From Liquorilactobacillus aquaticus DSM 21051 (GTDB taxonomy: Bacteria > Bacillota > Bacilli > Lactobacillales > Lactobacillaceae): a stretch of DNA of 64,000 bases. The stretch lies in NCBI RefSeq assembly GCF_001436755.1, contig NZ_AYZD01000001.1, forward strand, positions 124,001-188,000, given 5' to 3'. The translations under genes and the position numbers were made by a program. Every line of letters starts with the position of its first letter. Position 1 is the stretch's first letter. Positions 44,745 through 55,330 of the stretch are shown piece by piece. A model generated the notes under the pieces. The model searched no databases. It was not told where the DNA came from and saw only the letters and a program-made list of their open reading frames with translations.

Positions 44745-46198
44745 TAATCATTGATCCTCCGTTCTACCCATTTGGACAACAGTGTCAAAACTGTAATAAT
44801 TATTAAATAAATTAAAGCTATAATTGTCCAAATTTTAAAGCCCTCTAAATTACGTGCAATAATAATTTTACCAGTTTGTGTCAATTCGAGTATCCCGATA
44901 ATTGACAAAATCGAAGTATCTTTCAGAGTGATAATAAACTGATTAATAAACGATGGGATCATGATCTTGATTCCTTGAGGCAAGATAATTTTGCGCATTG
45001 ACCTTCCAAATGGTAGTCCTAAACTTCGAGCAGCTTCCATCTGTCCGGGATCAACAGCCTGTATTCCACCTTTTACAAAGGCAGCTGTATACGCCCCCTC
45101 ATTCAAAGTCAATGTAATAATACCTGCGATAAAGGCTGGCACTTTAGATCCAGTCAGACTTGGTACACCATTATAGATAAACAGAGCTAAAACAAGCAAT
45201 GGTAAACCACGGAATATATAAATAATTGTTGTTGATGCTCCACGGGCAAATTTACTTGGCAGCACCCCGAGCAACCCTATCAAAACACCAAAAACTGTAG
45301 CACAAATTATTGATACGACCGTTAACTTAATCGTTTCAAAGATACCACTGAGAATAGCGGACTTGTTTTGCTTTATTAAACCTATAAAAGTATGCCCTTC
45401 GCTATCAGCCTTATCATTCGCTTTTTTCTGAGATGCGGTTGCTGACTCACCAGTGTACTTTTTAATGATTTTATCATATTGACCATTAGCCTTTAACTTT
45501 TTCAGGCCAGAATTAAACTTGGATAACAATTCTTTGTTCTTGCCTTTTTCAACAGCAAAGCCATAACTGCCAATATCAGTCGGTTTGGTAACAACTTTAA
45601 GTCCTAAACCAGTTTTAACACCATAATTCAAGACCGCACTATCATCAAAACATGCAGCCGAGTTTCCATTTTTAACGTCATTGTACACGTTATCCGAATC
45701 ATCAAAAGTTACAGTTTTAAAACCATAGCGATCTTTGATGGAGTTAGCATATGTAGCACCAGCTGTTCCTGTTTTAACAGCAACTTTTTTTCCTTTAAGG
45801 TCCTTAAGGCTTTTAACATCACCTTTGGGAGCAACTGCCATAACAATTCCAGACTTATAATAAGGAGTCGAAAAATCAAATTTTTGACGGCGCTCATCGG
45901 TAATTGTCATTCCTGCAATCACACCATCAATCTGTCCAGAACTCAAGGATTGAACTGCAGCATTGAAACCAATCGGCTTAATGTCTACCTTGAATCCTTC
46001 TTTCTTAGCAATCGAACGTATTAATTCCATATCAATTCCAACATACTTATTGTTGGAGTTAGCATACACAAACGGGGGAAACGTTACATCAGTTCCAATT
46101 GTATATGTCTTCTCTGCAGCATTTACCTGCGGTTCATGATAATTCATAAATACAAATAAGCCAAACATACAACTTATCAGAGCAATAATTTTTTTCAT
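44744..46198 (-). CDS. Polar amino acid ABC transporter, substrate-binding/permease fusion
   Basis: About 484 residues from ATG 46198 ([17 protein letters not shown]), preceded by AGGGGAAGATAG; the in-frame ATG at 46309 lacks one. An N-terminal signal peptide, then a periplasmic-type binding domain ([27 protein letters not shown] near 32-58, seen as TDVTFPPF and [24 protein letters not shown]), then a permease with the EAA-like loop [21 protein letters not shown] near 400. Such fusions (GlnP type) are normal in lactobacilli and streptococci. Glutamine/glutamate is likeliest, but because it lies beside metR-metEF, a sulfur amino acid is possible. Confidence 0.88.
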   Translation of the reverse strand: MKKIIALISCMFGLFVFMNYHEPQVNAAEKTYTIGTDVTFPPFVYANSNNKYVGIDMELIRSIAKKEGFKVDIKPIGFNAAVQSLSSGQIDGVIAGMTITDERRQKFDFSTPYYKSGIVMAVAPKGDVKSLKDLKGKKVAVKTGTAGATYANSIKDRYGFKTVTFDDSDNVYNDVKNGNSAACFDDSAVLNYGVKTGLGLKVVTKPTDIGSYGFAVEKGKNKELLSKFNSGLKKLKANGQYDKIIKKYTGESATASQKKANDKADSEGHTFIGLIKQNKSAILSGIFETIKLTVVSIICATVFGVLIGLLGVLPSKFARGASTTIIYIFRGLPLLVLALFIYNGVPSLTGSKVPAFIAGIITLTLNEGAYTAAFVKGGIQAVDPGQMEAARSLGLPFGRSMRKIILPQGIKIMIPSFINQFIITLKDTSILSIIGILELTQTGKIIIARNLEGFKIWTIIALIYLIIITVLTLLSKWVERRIND

Positions 46199-46365
46199 TC
46201 TATCTTCCCCTATACCTTTTGATTTTAATAAGTATATCATACTTCTGTTATAAAATGGCACATCACTAATTTGATAGCGTTTTACAAGGAGAAATACTTT
46301 ATTTTTCAAAGTGGAATCGACTTTTAGCTTTGTTTTGCAAAACGTTTTGAAAGATCACACGTTAC

Positions 46366-46393
46366 GTTTGTTTGTTTGTTTGTTTGTTTGTTT
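46366..46393. repeat. Tetranucleotide repeat (GTTT)7
   Basis: Seven exact GTTT units lie between the stop of the LysR gene and the transporter operon, in the region upstream of the latter's start (on the minus strand, AAAC units). Such tracts can change length by slippage. Confidence 0.9.
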
Positions 46394-46398
46394 TTCTT

Positions 46399-47331
46399 TC
46401 AATCGTCTTCAGTGATGATCTCAAAACCATAATTTCGAATATGCCGCTTTAAGATTTTCAGATATTGAACTGCAGTCAAGCTCAAATCGATTTGTTTGTG
46501 TTTCACTAACCCAAGTATCATTGAATCCTCAACTTCAAGTGGGATAGCAACAATTTTGTCATCGTTTAAATCACTGCTGATAATTCCAGAACTAATCGTA
46601 TAACCGTTGACTCCTGCCATAAGATTAAAAATCGTAGCACGATCACTAACTTTAATATTCTTTTTATGCACGATCGTACTCAAGATCTCCTCAGCGAAAA
46701 AGAATGAATTTGCATCTCCTTGTTCATATGAAAGATAAGGATATTCTTCAAGATCCTTCAATTTAACACTTTTTTTTTGAGTCAAAGGATTGCAATAACC
46801 GACAAAAATGTGCGGTTTAGCGACAAATAGAGGCTGAAATTCCAAATTATTTTCCTTCATAATTTTTTGCATAACTTTTTTATTAAAATCATTTAAATAC
46901 AATATTCCAATTTCGCTCTTAAATTCGTTTAAGTCATCAAAAATATTCTGTGTCTCTGTTTCACGTAAGGTAAAATTGTACTCGTCAACATCCAAGCCCT
47001 TTAATAGTTCAACAAATGCATTCACTACAAACGCATAATGCTGAGCGGAAACAGAAAATGACTTTTTACGTGGTTCATGTTTTTTATATCGCTCCTTCAG
47101 TAAACTGACTTGATCAGTTACTTGACGAGAATAACTCATGAATTCTCTACCATCATCTGTTAGCGAAACACCAGTTTTTGTTCGCAGCAAAAGCTTAACT
47201 TTTAATTCTTCCTCTAAATTTTTAATTGCATTAGAAAGACTGGGTTGCGTCAAAAAAAGTCTTTTAGCAGCCTCATTAAAAGAACCAGTTTTAACGATCA
47301 TTTCTAAATATTCAAGCTGTTCTAAACGCAT
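46399..47331 (-). CDS. LysR-type regulator, probable methionine regulator (MetR/MtaR-like)
   Basis: 310 residues: N-terminal winged helix-turn-helix (LEYLEMIVKTGSFNEAAKRL then LTQPSLSNAIKNLEEEL, residues 5-41) and a C-terminal effector domain. RBS CAACAGGAGGCAAGG. It is divergent from metE-metF with a 142-base intergenic region that contains a 17-bp TATAGTTTTAAACTATA palindrome, identical in form to the MET-box bound by streptococcal MtaR/MetR. I infer that it activates methionine synthesis genes, perhaps also the adjacent ABC transporter. The effector (homocysteine or O-acetylserine in relatives) is not deducible. Confidence 0.82.
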   Translation of the reverse strand: MRLEQLEYLEMIVKTGSFNEAAKRLFLTQPSLSNAIKNLEEELKVKLLLRTKTGVSLTDDGREFMSYSRQVTDQVSLLKERYKKHEPRKKSFSVSAQHYAFVVNAFVELLKGLDVDEYNFTLRETETQNIFDDLNEFKSEIGILYLNDFNKKVMQKIMKENNLEFQPLFVAKPHIFVGYCNPLTQKKSVKLKDLEEYPYLSYEQGDANSFFFAEEILSTIVHKKNIKVSDRATIFNLMAGVNGYTISSGIISSDLNDDKIVAIPLEVEDSMILGLVKHKQIDLSLTAVQYLKILKRHIRNYGFEIITEDD

Positions 47332-47376
47332 CCCTTGCCTCCTGTTGAAAATTATATTTTAATTTTACCACAACCT

Positions 47377-47393
47377 TATAGTTTTAAACTATA
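47377..47393. promoter_or_regulatory. MET-box palindrome upstream of metE
   Basis: TATAGTTTTAAACTATA is an interrupted palindrome of 17 bases. A -10 element TATAAT lies at 47431-47436 with no good -35, so the box centre falls near -58 from the expected start, the usual place for a LysR-type activator. No SAM riboswitch or T-box is visible before metE. Confidence 0.75.
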
Positions 47394-47473
47394 ACAAATA
47401 ATCAATTCTATCACTTATCCAATAAGCAAATATAATGTTACCTTATTCGTAACAGTATAAGGAGGAGAATTCT

Positions 47474-49738
47474 ATGGTCACATCTGTCATTGGATTCCCG
47501 CGTATCGGCGAGAATCGCGAACTAAAGTTTAATACCGAAAAGTACTTTCGTAACGAAATCACTCAAAAAGAACTATTTGCTAAAGCAGCTCAACTACGTC
47601 TAAAACATTGGAAACTTCTGCAAAAAGCTGGTATCAATTATATCCCTAGCAATGATTTTTCATTCTACGATACGATACTTGACACAGCATTTTTATTTAA
47701 TATTCTTCCACAAGAAGCCGAAAACTTAGGATTAGATACTCTTGACGAATATTTTGCCCTTGCTCGCGGCTATCAAGGGAAGCAAGGTGACATCAAGGCT
47801 TTACCGATGAAAAAATGGTTTAACACTAACTATCACTATCTCGTGCCTCAATTCGATAAAAAAACACGGATTAAATTAGTGGGTAACAAAATTTTTTCTG
47901 AATTCATGGAAGCAAAAACTGCTGGAATCAATACTCACCCCACGCTGGTTGGTCCTTACACGCTGCTTAAACTGAGTGACTTTGCTGAAGACGTCAAAGC
48001 CGAAGATTTTGTCACACAAATTACTGTTGCTTATGCAGAAGTAACCTCAAAGTTTAATGAACTAGGCGCAACTTGGTTGCAATTTGATGAACCATCTCTC
48101 GTAAAGGATATGTCTACAGAGGATCGAACTTTATTCAACAAAATATACGAGAAGTTACTAACTAAAAAGGGTAATTTAAAAATTTTGCTTCAAACCTATT
48201 TCGGTGATGTACGTGATAACTATTCCGATTTAGTCAACCTTGATTTCGATGGCCTTGGTCTTGATTTTATCGAAGGTCGAAAAAACCTGGAACTTGTAAA
48301 AAATGGTTTCCCTGATGAAAAGATTTTGTTTGCAGGAGTTGTCAATGGCAAGAATATCTGGCGTAATAATTATCAGCAAACACTGAAAATTATTCGTCAA
48401 ATACCTGCAAAAAATACTGTTCTTTCAACTTCATGTTCATTACTGCATGTTCCGTTCAGTGTAGCCAATGAAGATTTCAAGCCTGAAATAAAAAAACATT
48501 TTGCATTCGCAAAAGAAAAGCTTGGTGAACTTGGCGAACTTTCTTCTATCTTGGAAGGCCAATCTAGTGGAGCACTCGTCAAAAATCAACAACTGTTTAC
48601 TGGAAATCGTATTAAGAGCCATCTAGCGCTAAAAGAAAAAATTGCAAATTTAACTGAAGATTCATTTGTTCGTACCCCAGAATTTTCAAAACGAGAAGCT
48701 ATCCAGAAAAAAGAATTCAAACTGCCAATTCTGCCGACCACTACGATCGGCTCGTTTCCACAAACCCGTGAAGTTAAAAAAATGCGTGCACAGTTTAAAC
48801 GTCATGAACTAGAACAAAAAGAATATGACACGTTCATTGCTGCAAAAATCAACGAGTGGCTTAAATGGCAAGAAGAGATTGGACTTAACATCCTAGTACA
48901 CGGTGAATTCGAACGTAATGATATGGTCGAATATTTTGGGCAAAATTTGAGCGGTTACCTTTTCAGTAAAAATGGCTGGGTTCAATCCTATGGGACACGA
49001 GGCGTTAAACCACCTATCATTTGGGGAGATGTTACACGCCAAAAACCGATCACAGTTAAATGGTCTAAGTACGCCCAAGAACAAACTGATAAAATTGTCA
49101 AAGGCATGCTGACTGGACCAGTAACAATTTTGAACTGGTCATTTCCACGAGAAGACATCTCAGTACGTGAATCAACACTTCAAATTGCGCTCGCAATTCA
49201 AGAAGAAGTGCTTGATCTTGAAGCCAACGGTATTCGTATCATTCAAATCGACGAAGCTGCTTTGCGTGAAAAACTTCCGTTGCGCAAAAGTGATTGGTAC
49301 AGTGAATATCTAGATTGGGCAATTCCGGCTTTCCGGTTAGTGCATAGCAAAGTTAGGCCTGAAACTCAGATACATACGCATATGTGCTACAGTGAATTTA
49401 CCGATATCATCCCTGCAATCGATAATATGGATGCAGATGTTATCTCTTTTGAAGCCTCACGTTCTAACCTTGAAATTTTGGATGAACTACAAGCAAAGCA
49501 TTTTCAAACCGAAGTCGGTCCGGGTGTGTATGATATTCATTCACCGCGTGTACCTTCAGTCAATGAGATTAAGAATGCGATCCATAAAATTCTACAGAAA
49601 GTTCCAGAACAGAAAATCTGGATTAATCCTGATTGTGGACTTAAAACACGGGGTGAGCAAGAAACAAAAGCAAGTCTAAAAAATTTGACGAGCGCAACAC
49701 GCGAAATTCGAAAGGAGCTGGGGAAATGTGAACGATAA
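47474..49738 (+). CDS. metE: Cobalamin-independent methionine synthase
   Basis: Transfers a methyl group from 5-methyl-tetrahydropteroyl-triglutamate to homocysteine. 754 residues with the duplicated barrel: N-terminal [16 protein letters not shown] and C-terminal [19 protein letters not shown] near 425. Zinc ligands are in [10 protein letters not shown] near 638 (His, Cys), FEASRS (Glu) and [12 protein letters not shown] near 720 (Cys). RBS TAAGGAGGAGAATTCT. The metF gene overlaps its 3' end, forming a two-gene methyl-supply operon. Confidence 0.97.
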   Translation: MVTSVIGFPRIGENRELKFNTEKYFRNEITQKELFAKAAQLRLKHWKLLQKAGINYIPSNDFSFYDTILDTAFLFNILPQEAENLGLDTLDEYFALARGYQGKQGDIKALPMKKWFNTNYHYLVPQFDKKTRIKLVGNKIFSEFMEAKTAGINTHPTLVGPYTLLKLSDFAEDVKAEDFVTQITVAYAEVTSKFNELGATWLQFDEPSLVKDMSTEDRTLFNKIYEKLLTKKGNLKILLQTYFGDVRDNYSDLVNLDFDGLGLDFIEGRKNLELVKNGFPDEKILFAGVVNGKNIWRNNYQQTLKIIRQIPAKNTVLSTSCSLLHVPFSVANEDFKPEIKKHFAFAKEKLGELGELSSILEGQSSGALVKNQQLFTGNRIKSHLALKEKIANLTEDSFVRTPEFSKREAIQKKEFKLPILPTTTIGSFPQTREVKKMRAQFKRHELEQKEYDTFIAAKINEWLKWQEEIGLNILVHGEFERNDMVEYFGQNLSGYLFSKNGWVQSYGTRGVKPPIIWGDVTRQKPITVKWSKYAQEQTDKIVKGMLTGPVTILNWSFPREDISVRESTLQIALAIQEEVLDLEANGIRIIQIDEAALREKLPLRKSDWYSEYLDWAIPAFRLVHSKVRPETQIHTHMCYSEFTDIIPAIDNMDADVISFEASRSNLEILDELQAKHFQTEVGPGVYDIHSPRVPSVNEIKNAIHKILQKVPEQKIWINPDCGLKTRGEQETKASLKNLTSATREIRKELGKCER

Positions 49739-50603
49739 CCATCCTTCTTTATCCTTCGAAGTCTTCCCACCAAATACTCAAATCGGTACGGATAATATTG
49801 TGACGACCCTTGATCAATTGCAGAACCTCAAACCCCACTTTATCAGCGTTACCTGCAGTAATAACAAAAGTGACTTTGAAAAAACGACACTCAAGCTGGC
49901 CGACTATATCAATAATACATTAGATATTCCTGCAATTGCCCACTTGCCAGCTGCTTATCTCAGTGCGAATCAGGTTAAAAGAATATTAACAGAATTAGAT
50001 TCCCTAAATATTCATCAAGTGCTTGCCCTTCGTGGCGACATTATACCCCGGATTCCACGCAAAAACGACTTCAATTACGCTAGTGATTTAATTAAGTTTG
50101 TTCGTGCCCAAGAACCTTCTTTTGAAATCTCAGGAGCATGTTATCCTGAAATTCATCCAGAATCACCCAATTTAGTTTCAGATATCCATTACTTGAAACA
50201 GAAAGTCGATGTTGGATGCAACCAGTTGATCACCCAGTTGTTTTTTGACAATGATAAGTTTTTTGCTTTTAAGGAAAATTGCGCTTTAGCTGGAATTAAC
50301 ATACCTATCATAGCAGGTATTATGCCTATAACTAATCGAAAACAGGCTTTACGCTTAATCAAGACGACTTCAGCTCATCTTCCTAAAAAATTTATGGCAA
50401 TTTTTGACAAGTATGAGAATGATCCTGAATCACTCCGAACAGCTGGTCTAGCATATGCAGTCGATCAGATTGCCGATTTAATTACACGTGGTGCTGCAGG
50501 TATCCATTTATACACGATGAATCATGCCGAAACGGCCCTTAGCATTCAAAAAACAATTGGTTCTTTATTCAAAACAAACAATAAACAACTAAATAATCAG
50601 TAA
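49728..50603 (+). CDS. metF: Methylenetetrahydrofolate reductase
   Basis: FAD-dependent enzyme that makes 5-methyl-THF for MetE. 291 residues, TIM barrel: [17 protein letters not shown] near 8, [11 protein letters not shown] near 38 and [16 protein letters not shown]-type region near 72, ALRGDIIPR near 97 (LRGD), [11 protein letters not shown] near 134, [12 protein letters not shown] near 168, [12 protein letters not shown] near 195. Starts at GTG 49728 behind AAGGAGCTGGGGAAAT, overlapping metE by 11 bases. Confidence 0.94.
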   Translation: MNDNHPSLSFEVFPPNTQIGTDNIVTTLDQLQNLKPHFISVTCSNNKSDFEKTTLKLADYINNTLDIPAIAHLPAAYLSANQVKRILTELDSLNIHQVLALRGDIIPRIPRKNDFNYASDLIKFVRAQEPSFEISGACYPEIHPESPNLVSDIHYLKQKVDVGCNQLITQLFFDNDKFFAFKENCALAGINIPIIAGIMPITNRKQALRLIKTTSAHLPKKFMAIFDKYENDPESLRTAGLAYAVDQIADLITRGAAGIHLYTMNHAETALSIQKTIGSLFKTNNKQLNNQ

Positions 50604-50811
50604 AAACACAAGTTAAACTCAGAGGGATTGCGATAGAAACTTATCACGATTCTTTTTTATAACCAAAATGTATAATCTGTTTTGCAATATTTTATTGGTA
50701 TAAAAAATCAAATAAAGCATCGGTCTTCAGAATACCAACACACAAGAAACTTATTTTCCATTATTCACTATCTTTTTTTAACAGTAAGCATTACCTAACC
50801 GTTATGACCAC

Positions 50812-50853
50812 AAAAAAGCGGCCTTATTCTCAATTGAAATAAGGTCGCTTTTT
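50812..50853. terminator. Bidirectional terminator after metF
   Basis: AAAAAAGCGGCCTTATT pairs with AATAAGGTCGCTTTTT around the loop CTCAATTGA. It serves metEF and the convergent CDF gene. The rest of the 50604-50935 gap shows nothing else. Confidence 0.85.
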
Positions 50854-50935
50854 AAACTTATCCAATAAACAATTTTACTGTGTTTACCTAAAACACTCGT
50901 TAGTCTATTTATCTTAAAGTTGCTCTTATAACGTT

Positions 50936-51808
50936 TTAAAAATCATTTTCAACTTCTGCTTGAGGGCAATCAATTTGAATCACAGTATGTGTAACCTTGT
51001 TTATTTTTTTTAAATTATTCGTAAGCAACTCCAAAATAACAGCAGGTTCAACATTCTTTTTAAGTTCTATATGAACCGATACAGCCACATCATTTGTACC
51101 TATTCCCCAAACATGTAGATCATGGTAATCCTTCACCTCAGCAAAACTTTTAATAACTTGTGTAATCTTCTCTACGTCCACATCATCTGGGACTGCAGAC
51201 ATTAGCAACTGCAAGGATTGTCTTAACAGTCCCCATGAAGAATAGATGACCAAAGCAGCAACTATTATACTGGTTAGTGAATCGATAAAGCCCCACCCAG
51301 TTACACTAACTAGGAGACCTGAACATACAACTCCCAATGAAACCATCCCATCGGCTGCCATATGCAAAAAGGCTCCTTTGATATTTAAGTCTTTTTTACT
51401 ATCTTTCTGAAAAAGAAAAGCAGTAGCAAAGTTGATGAAAACACCCAATAATGCAACCCCAGCGATTCCAAGCCCTTGATTTGTTTTTTCCGCACCAAAA
51501 TTTGCAATTGCTTCAATAATGATCCAGACCATTGCAGCTAGAACAAAAACCGCGTTAGCAAAAGCTCCTAAAACGGTAGCTTGCTTGTAACCATAGGTCA
51601 TTTTGGGAGTTCTCTTTTTAAAACTAATAATGCCGGCAAACCATGACACAAAAAGCCCCAAAACATCACTTAAATTATGCATAGCATCCGTCATCAATGC
51701 GACCGAGCCAAATAGTACACCAAAAGTCAGTTCAAAAATGATATATATGGTATTCAAACCAATTCCCAGTTTGAAAGGCAACCCATATTGTTTTCTATAT
51801 TTACTCAC
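50936..51808 (-). CDS. Cation diffusion facilitator (zinc/cadmium/cobalt exporter, CzcD type)
   Basis: Proton-coupled metal exporter in the cytoplasmic membrane. 290 residues with six membrane helices and a C-terminal cytoplasmic dimer domain. Site A ligands are in ALMTDAMHNLSDVLGL near 42 (HxxxD/D pattern) and FLHMAADGMVSLGVV near 146 (HxxxD). C-terminal DYHDLHVWGIG near 225 is typical of the CzcD subgroup. Probable GTG start at 51808 after GGGGTGATTCG. No metal-sensing regulator lies next to it. Confidence 0.9.
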   Translation of the reverse strand: MSKYRKQYGLPFKLGIGLNTIYIIFELTFGVLFGSVALMTDAMHNLSDVLGLFVSWFAGIISFKKRTPKMTYGYKQATVLGAFANAVFVLAAMVWIIIEAIANFGAEKTNQGLGIAGVALLGVFINFATAFLFQKDSKKDLNIKGAFLHMAADGMVSLGVVCSGLLVSVTGWGFIDSLTSIIVAALVIYSSWGLLRQSLQLLMSAVPDDVDVEKITQVIKSFAEVKDYHDLHVWGIGTNDVAVSVHIELKKNVEPAVILELLTNNLKKINKVTHTVIQIDCPQAEVENDF

Positions 51809-51883
51809 CGAATCACCCCTTATAATTACAACTGATAACTTATTTTAACCCAAAACGGAGGACGGGTCTATCAAAATAAAAAT

Positions 51884-51915
51884 GCTTTCAATGGTGGCAA
51901 GCCAGCATTGAAAGC
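51884..51915 (-). terminator. Terminator after the PAP2 gene
   Basis: GCTTTCAATG and CATTGAAAGC form 10-bp arms with an inner TGGC/GCCA stem. On the minus strand ATTTTTATTTT follows. It lies 147 bases after the PAP2 stop. Confidence 0.65.
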
Positions 51916-52061
51916 TGGTCAAATAAGCTAAGGAAGAACCCTCGAGCAGTAATTGTAGAATAAGAATATCGTTTGTTTTCTATCGGGCTCAAGCCGTAAC
52001 CTCTAAACTTCTTAAAGAAATCTCTTAAAGACTGTTTCTCATATTTTGAATACCATTCTAA

Positions 52062-52967
52062 CTAGTGTAATTTTAGATTTTTTTCTATTATATGATCATA
52101 TAAACTACGCATAATAAAAATGAAAAATGCAGTCAAAAAATAAGAAAAAACAATATCTGACAAAAAGTGCGCACCAATAATTAACCGTGACAATCCTAAA
52201 ACAGCACCATAGACAACTCCGAATATCCAGAGTCGCCTACGTCTTATTCCCGTGGCAAACCATGAAAAAACAATGCAAAGCGTTCCGGACATCGTGTGTC
52301 CTGAAGGAAACGATTTGTGACCGTTAACGCCATTAGGATGTAGCCATGAGGTAAAATCGTGCTGCGATGCACTTAATTCGTACGGACGAACCCGTCCCCA
52401 AAAGTCCTTGAGTGCCCCGTTTACTTCGAGAGAAAACCATACAGTCAACGAAGCAAAAATACCAATTAGTAAGTATTTTTTTATCTGTTCGTCGCTTTTG
52501 TTCTTCAACCAAAAAGCGATAAGTAAAGTAATACAGATATATACGACAAGCCAAAGAATGAGTGCTTCCTTTGTTGATAGACTAGCCGTAGCAGCGTCAC
52601 TATTAGCTAACCCTATTGATTTATTGTTATGTATATTGGTTAAAGCAGCAATCGAATAACTTGAGACTTCATTTAAATATTGCTTGATCTGCCACGCCGA
52701 CAGTGAAAATCCACCTAGAAATAACGGAACCGCAAATAACTTATCTTCTTTACATCGAATTGCATAAACTATCGCGACCTCACCACTCAAGACAAAAATA
52801 AAATAAACGGGAAATTCTCCAAAGGTTTGAAAAATAGTTCCGAAAACACTGTTATAATTGATCATGGTATTACTAATTGCTAGATCTCCAAAAGATGCAA
52901 CAGTTAGCAAAAGCCCACAGGTTATTACCGCAATTACAAATAATTTTCTTTTTGAAACATCAGACAT
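52062..52967 (-). CDS. PAP2-family membrane phosphatase
   Basis: Integral membrane lipid phosphatase, perhaps acting on undecaprenyl pyrophosphate or phosphatidate. 301 residues, about six membrane spans. The three catalytic motifs are complete: KDFWGRVRPYELS near 192 (KxxxxxxRP), KSFPSGHTMSG near 218 (PSGH) and SRLIIGAHFLSDIVFSY near 262 (SRxxxxxHxxxD). An extra N-terminal domain of about 120 residues precedes them. RBS GGAGAGTGGAATT. Single gene. Confidence 0.9.
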   Translation of the reverse strand: MSDVSKRKLFVIAVITCGLLLTVASFGDLAISNTMINYNSVFGTIFQTFGEFPVYFIFVLSGEVAIVYAIRCKEDKLFAVPLFLGGFSLSAWQIKQYLNEVSSYSIAALTNIHNNKSIGLANSDAATASLSTKEALILWLVVYICITLLIAFWLKNKSDEQIKKYLLIGIFASLTVWFSLEVNGALKDFWGRVRPYELSASQHDFTSWLHPNGVNGHKSFPSGHTMSGTLCIVFSWFATGIRRRRLWIFGVVYGAVLGLSRLIIGAHFLSDIVFSYFLTAFFIFIMRSLYDHIIEKNLKLH

Positions 52968-53203
52968 AATTCCACTCTCCTTCCCAATACTTGAATCGCT
53001 TTAATAATATCGTTTGTTTGTAAAAAATTGCTCATAAATTGTCTCTAAACATGTAAATAAAGTGTAAAAATTTTAATTATCGAAAAATCACCATAATATT
53101 TGCTATTAGACGTTTTTATTTTTATAATTTATCTCAGTAAGGAAACAATTTATACTTGATTTAAAAACTATCTTATAAACCACTAAAAAATCGAGGTCAA
53201 ATT

Positions 53204-53893
53204 ATGTTAGAACCCAAAAAAGCCGTACCAAACTTAACTTCAAAATTACGATCAGATATCGTTGAAACACCAGCTGTCATTAGAGATGCATCTGGCATCA
53301 ACCTCTTCGGTAAACGGATTAAGAGTATTATCTATACAATGGATGTCGCAGTGATCGCTAATTGCAATGCAGATGCTGTTTTAGCTGTTTATCCCTGGAC
53401 ACCTAATACCAAGATACTTCAAGCTATCTCGACAGTATCTAATGTTCCAATCCTTGCCGGAATTGGTGGTGGCCTTACAAAGGGTCTTCGTTCAGCCACA
53501 ATTGGTTTCTTTGCAGAAGAAAACGGAGCACAGGCTGTCGTTCTGAATGCGCCTACTCCGCTTGAGACCGTCATTAGTGTCGGTAAAGCTGTCGATGTCC
53601 CAATTATCTACACTGTAGTAAACAAAAATATAAATATCAGAGAAAGAATTGACGCCGGTGTTAAAGCTTTCAATGTTGCTGGTGGAAAAGAGACGGCTGA
53701 ACTAGTTCGTTGGCTGCGAGAAGAATTAGCAGATATCGCACCCAATTTCCCAATAATTGCGTCTGGTGGAAAATCTGATGAACAAATAAAGAAAACGATC
53801 AATGCAGGCGCCAATGCAATTACTTTTACTGCATATGGTGTGACAGAAGCCACCTTCCAAAAGAAAATGGAGAAGTATCGACAAGAAAGCTAA
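53204..53893 (+). CDS. Predicted TIM-barrel protein of unknown function
   Basis: 229 residues, no signal peptide. The pattern suggests a beta/alpha barrel: repeated strand-turn units such as SIIYTMDVAVIAN, VPILAGIGGGLTKGL near 87, GAQAVVLNAPTP, VPIIYTVVNKNI near 133, and a C-terminal phosphate-binding-like turn FPIIASGGKSDEQIKKTINAGANAITF (seen as IIASGGKSDEQI and AGANAITFT). It resembles hydrolase-labelled barrels conserved in lactobacilli, whose reaction is unknown to me. RBS ATCGAGGTCAAATT; own terminator. No operon partner. Confidence 0.7.
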   Translation: MLEPKKAVPNLTSKLRSDIVETPAVIRDASGINLFGKRIKSIIYTMDVAVIANCNADAVLAVYPWTPNTKILQAISTVSNVPILAGIGGGLTKGLRSATIGFFAEENGAQAVVLNAPTPLETVISVGKAVDVPIIYTVVNKNINIRERIDAGVKAFNVAGGKETAELVRWLREELADIAPNFPIIASGGKSDEQIKKTINAGANAITFTAYGVTEATFQKKMEKYRQES

Positions 53894-53913
53894 TATTCAT
53901 CTTCAATTATTAC

Positions 53914-53946
53914 AAAAAGATCTTCACTCTTGCTGAAGATCTTTTT
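53914..53946. terminator. Terminator after TIM-barrel gene
   Basis: AAAAAGATCTTCA pairs perfectly with TGAAGATCTTTTT around CTCTTGC. T-tract on both strands. Confidence 0.9.
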
Positions 53947-54044
53947 ATTTACCTTGTTTCAAAACTACAAAACAGCAAGGCACAATGAACTATCCCCTAT
54001 TATTTCACATCCATAATCTGAACTGGAACTAGAGGTTGACGATT

Positions 54045-54827
54045 TTATATTCTTTTCAAATAAATTTGCTGCAGATCGCTCAAGTCCTTATCGGACAGCT
54101 GCATAGCAGTATGCATATACTCACGGACGCTCCCATAATTAATTATAAGTGCTTGACGTGCTTTATCCAGTGAGCTTCCTTGAACATAAAATGAAGAATT
54201 CATTTCATTAATAAAGTCCATTAAATCATCATTCTGGAGTTTTTTTCGCAGATCACTTTGATCTACTGATTCATATACAAGATTAGTCAATAAATAGTCT
54301 CGTCTAATAATCTGATAATCAATTCCAAGTGCAGATAGAACCAAAAAACAAGCAACTCCAGTGCGATCTTTCCCTGCTGCACAATGAAACAGCAAAGACT
54401 TCGCTCTTTCCGCATTGTCCAGCAATTTAGCAAACATCATGCGAAATGCAAGTTGGGAATGTCTACTGAGAATCATTGTTGCATATGGTTCTGAAAAGTC
54501 ATTCCCATATAGTTCATCCTCATTATCTACAATAGGAAGATCAGAAGAACCTGTATCACCCATAGGATAGACAGGATAAGAACGATAAATCACGTGCTTG
54601 GGAAGATGATCTGGGGACATTTCGCATTCAAATGGTGATCGCAGATCTATCACATAATTGAGACCATACTTGAATAACTGTTTAGCTGCTTTATTCGACA
54701 GTCGACTCATGTCCCCCGATCGAAGCAATTTTTTCCATTGAATCATTCGACCATCGTGCGTTTTATATCCTCCGAGCTCTCTTAGATTTACACTGTTAGT
54801 AACGTTTAAGATTCTCTCCGGTTTCAA
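54045..54827 (-). CDS. Tyrosine-protein phosphatase (LipA/PtpB-like)
   Basis: Cysteine phosphatase of the Y_phosphatase3 family. 260 residues: N-terminal NSVNLRELGGYKTHDGRMI (NxRDLGG-like motif near 12), and the P-loop LFHCAAGKDRTGVACFLV near 147, i.e. HCxxGKDRT with catalytic cysteine, lysine and arginine. Relatives dephosphorylate phosphotyrosine and phosphoinositides; here a housekeeping or envelope role is possible. Probably starts at TTG 54827 behind GAGGTGATCAAAG. Single gene. Confidence 0.88.
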   Translation of the reverse strand: MKPERILNVTNSVNLRELGGYKTHDGRMIQWKKLLRSGDMSRLSNKAAKQLFKYGLNYVIDLRSPFECEMSPDHLPKHVIYRSYPVYPMGDTGSSDLPIVDNEDELYGNDFSEPYATMILSRHSQLAFRMMFAKLLDNAERAKSLLFHCAAGKDRTGVACFLVLSALGIDYQIIRRDYLLTNLVYESVDQSDLRKKLQNDDLMDFINEMNSSFYVQGSSLDKARQALIINYGSVREYMHTAMQLSDKDLSDLQQIYLKRI

Positions 54828-54949
54828 CTTTGATCACCTCATATATTAACTTCAAATCAATAAAAACATTACCCACTTTGCTATTCATAGTCCTACTGAT
54901 CTTCAACAATTCAAGGCGACTGCCTGCTTAATTAAATAGTGATATATTA

Positions 54950-55306
54950 TCACAAAAATTTATTGTCAAAACGTAATCGTAACAATTCGATCTCCATCTT
55001 GATAAAGTTCCACTCTTTTTGAGTAGTACTATCATGCAATTGCATTAGCTTTGCTAATATATATTTTGCTTTCCTAATCAAAAATTCCAAATCTGCTCTG
55101 TTTTTTACACCAGTTTTATAATATTTCAGCAATTCTTGACAAGAATTACACGCATTGTCAATGACAAACACATGCTTTTTAGTCTCATGGACAGAATTAT
55201 CGTAATTAGCATCTATGAGATAAACTGCTTGGATCTCATTAAAATTTCGTATAATAATTCTCACCTGATCTCTAATGTCGTCATTCGGCTCGTACTCATG
55301 CAGCAT
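54950..55306 (-). CDS. Hypothetical protein
   Basis: 118 residues from ATG 55306 (MLHEYEPNDDIRDQVRI), preceded by AGGTGGTGAAATC; an in-frame start 24 bases upstream is less supported. Predicted mostly alpha-helical, charged, no membrane span: IIRNFNEIQAVYLIDANYD, a CNSCQELLKYYKTG segment with two cysteines, and a helical C-terminus. Unrecognised. It is upstream of the tyrosine phosphatase on the same strand and could be cotranscribed (122-base gap). Confidence 0.65.
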   Translation of the reverse strand: MLHEYEPNDDIRDQVRIIIRNFNEIQAVYLIDANYDNSVHETKKHVFVIDNACNSCQELLKYYKTGVKNRADLEFLIRKAKYILAKLMQLHDSTTQKEWNFIKMEIELLRLRFDNKFL

Positions 55307-55330
55307 GATTTCACCACCTGTCAAATTCAT

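Noticed and set aside
46310-46365. Catabolite-responsive element around TTGCAAAACG
   Set aside because: The spacing between TGnAA and CG is one base too long for a cre site.
47394-47473. SAM riboswitch or methionine T-box before metE
   Set aside because: The leader is short and has no T-box AGGGTGG element or riboswitch core; the LysR box explains regulation better.
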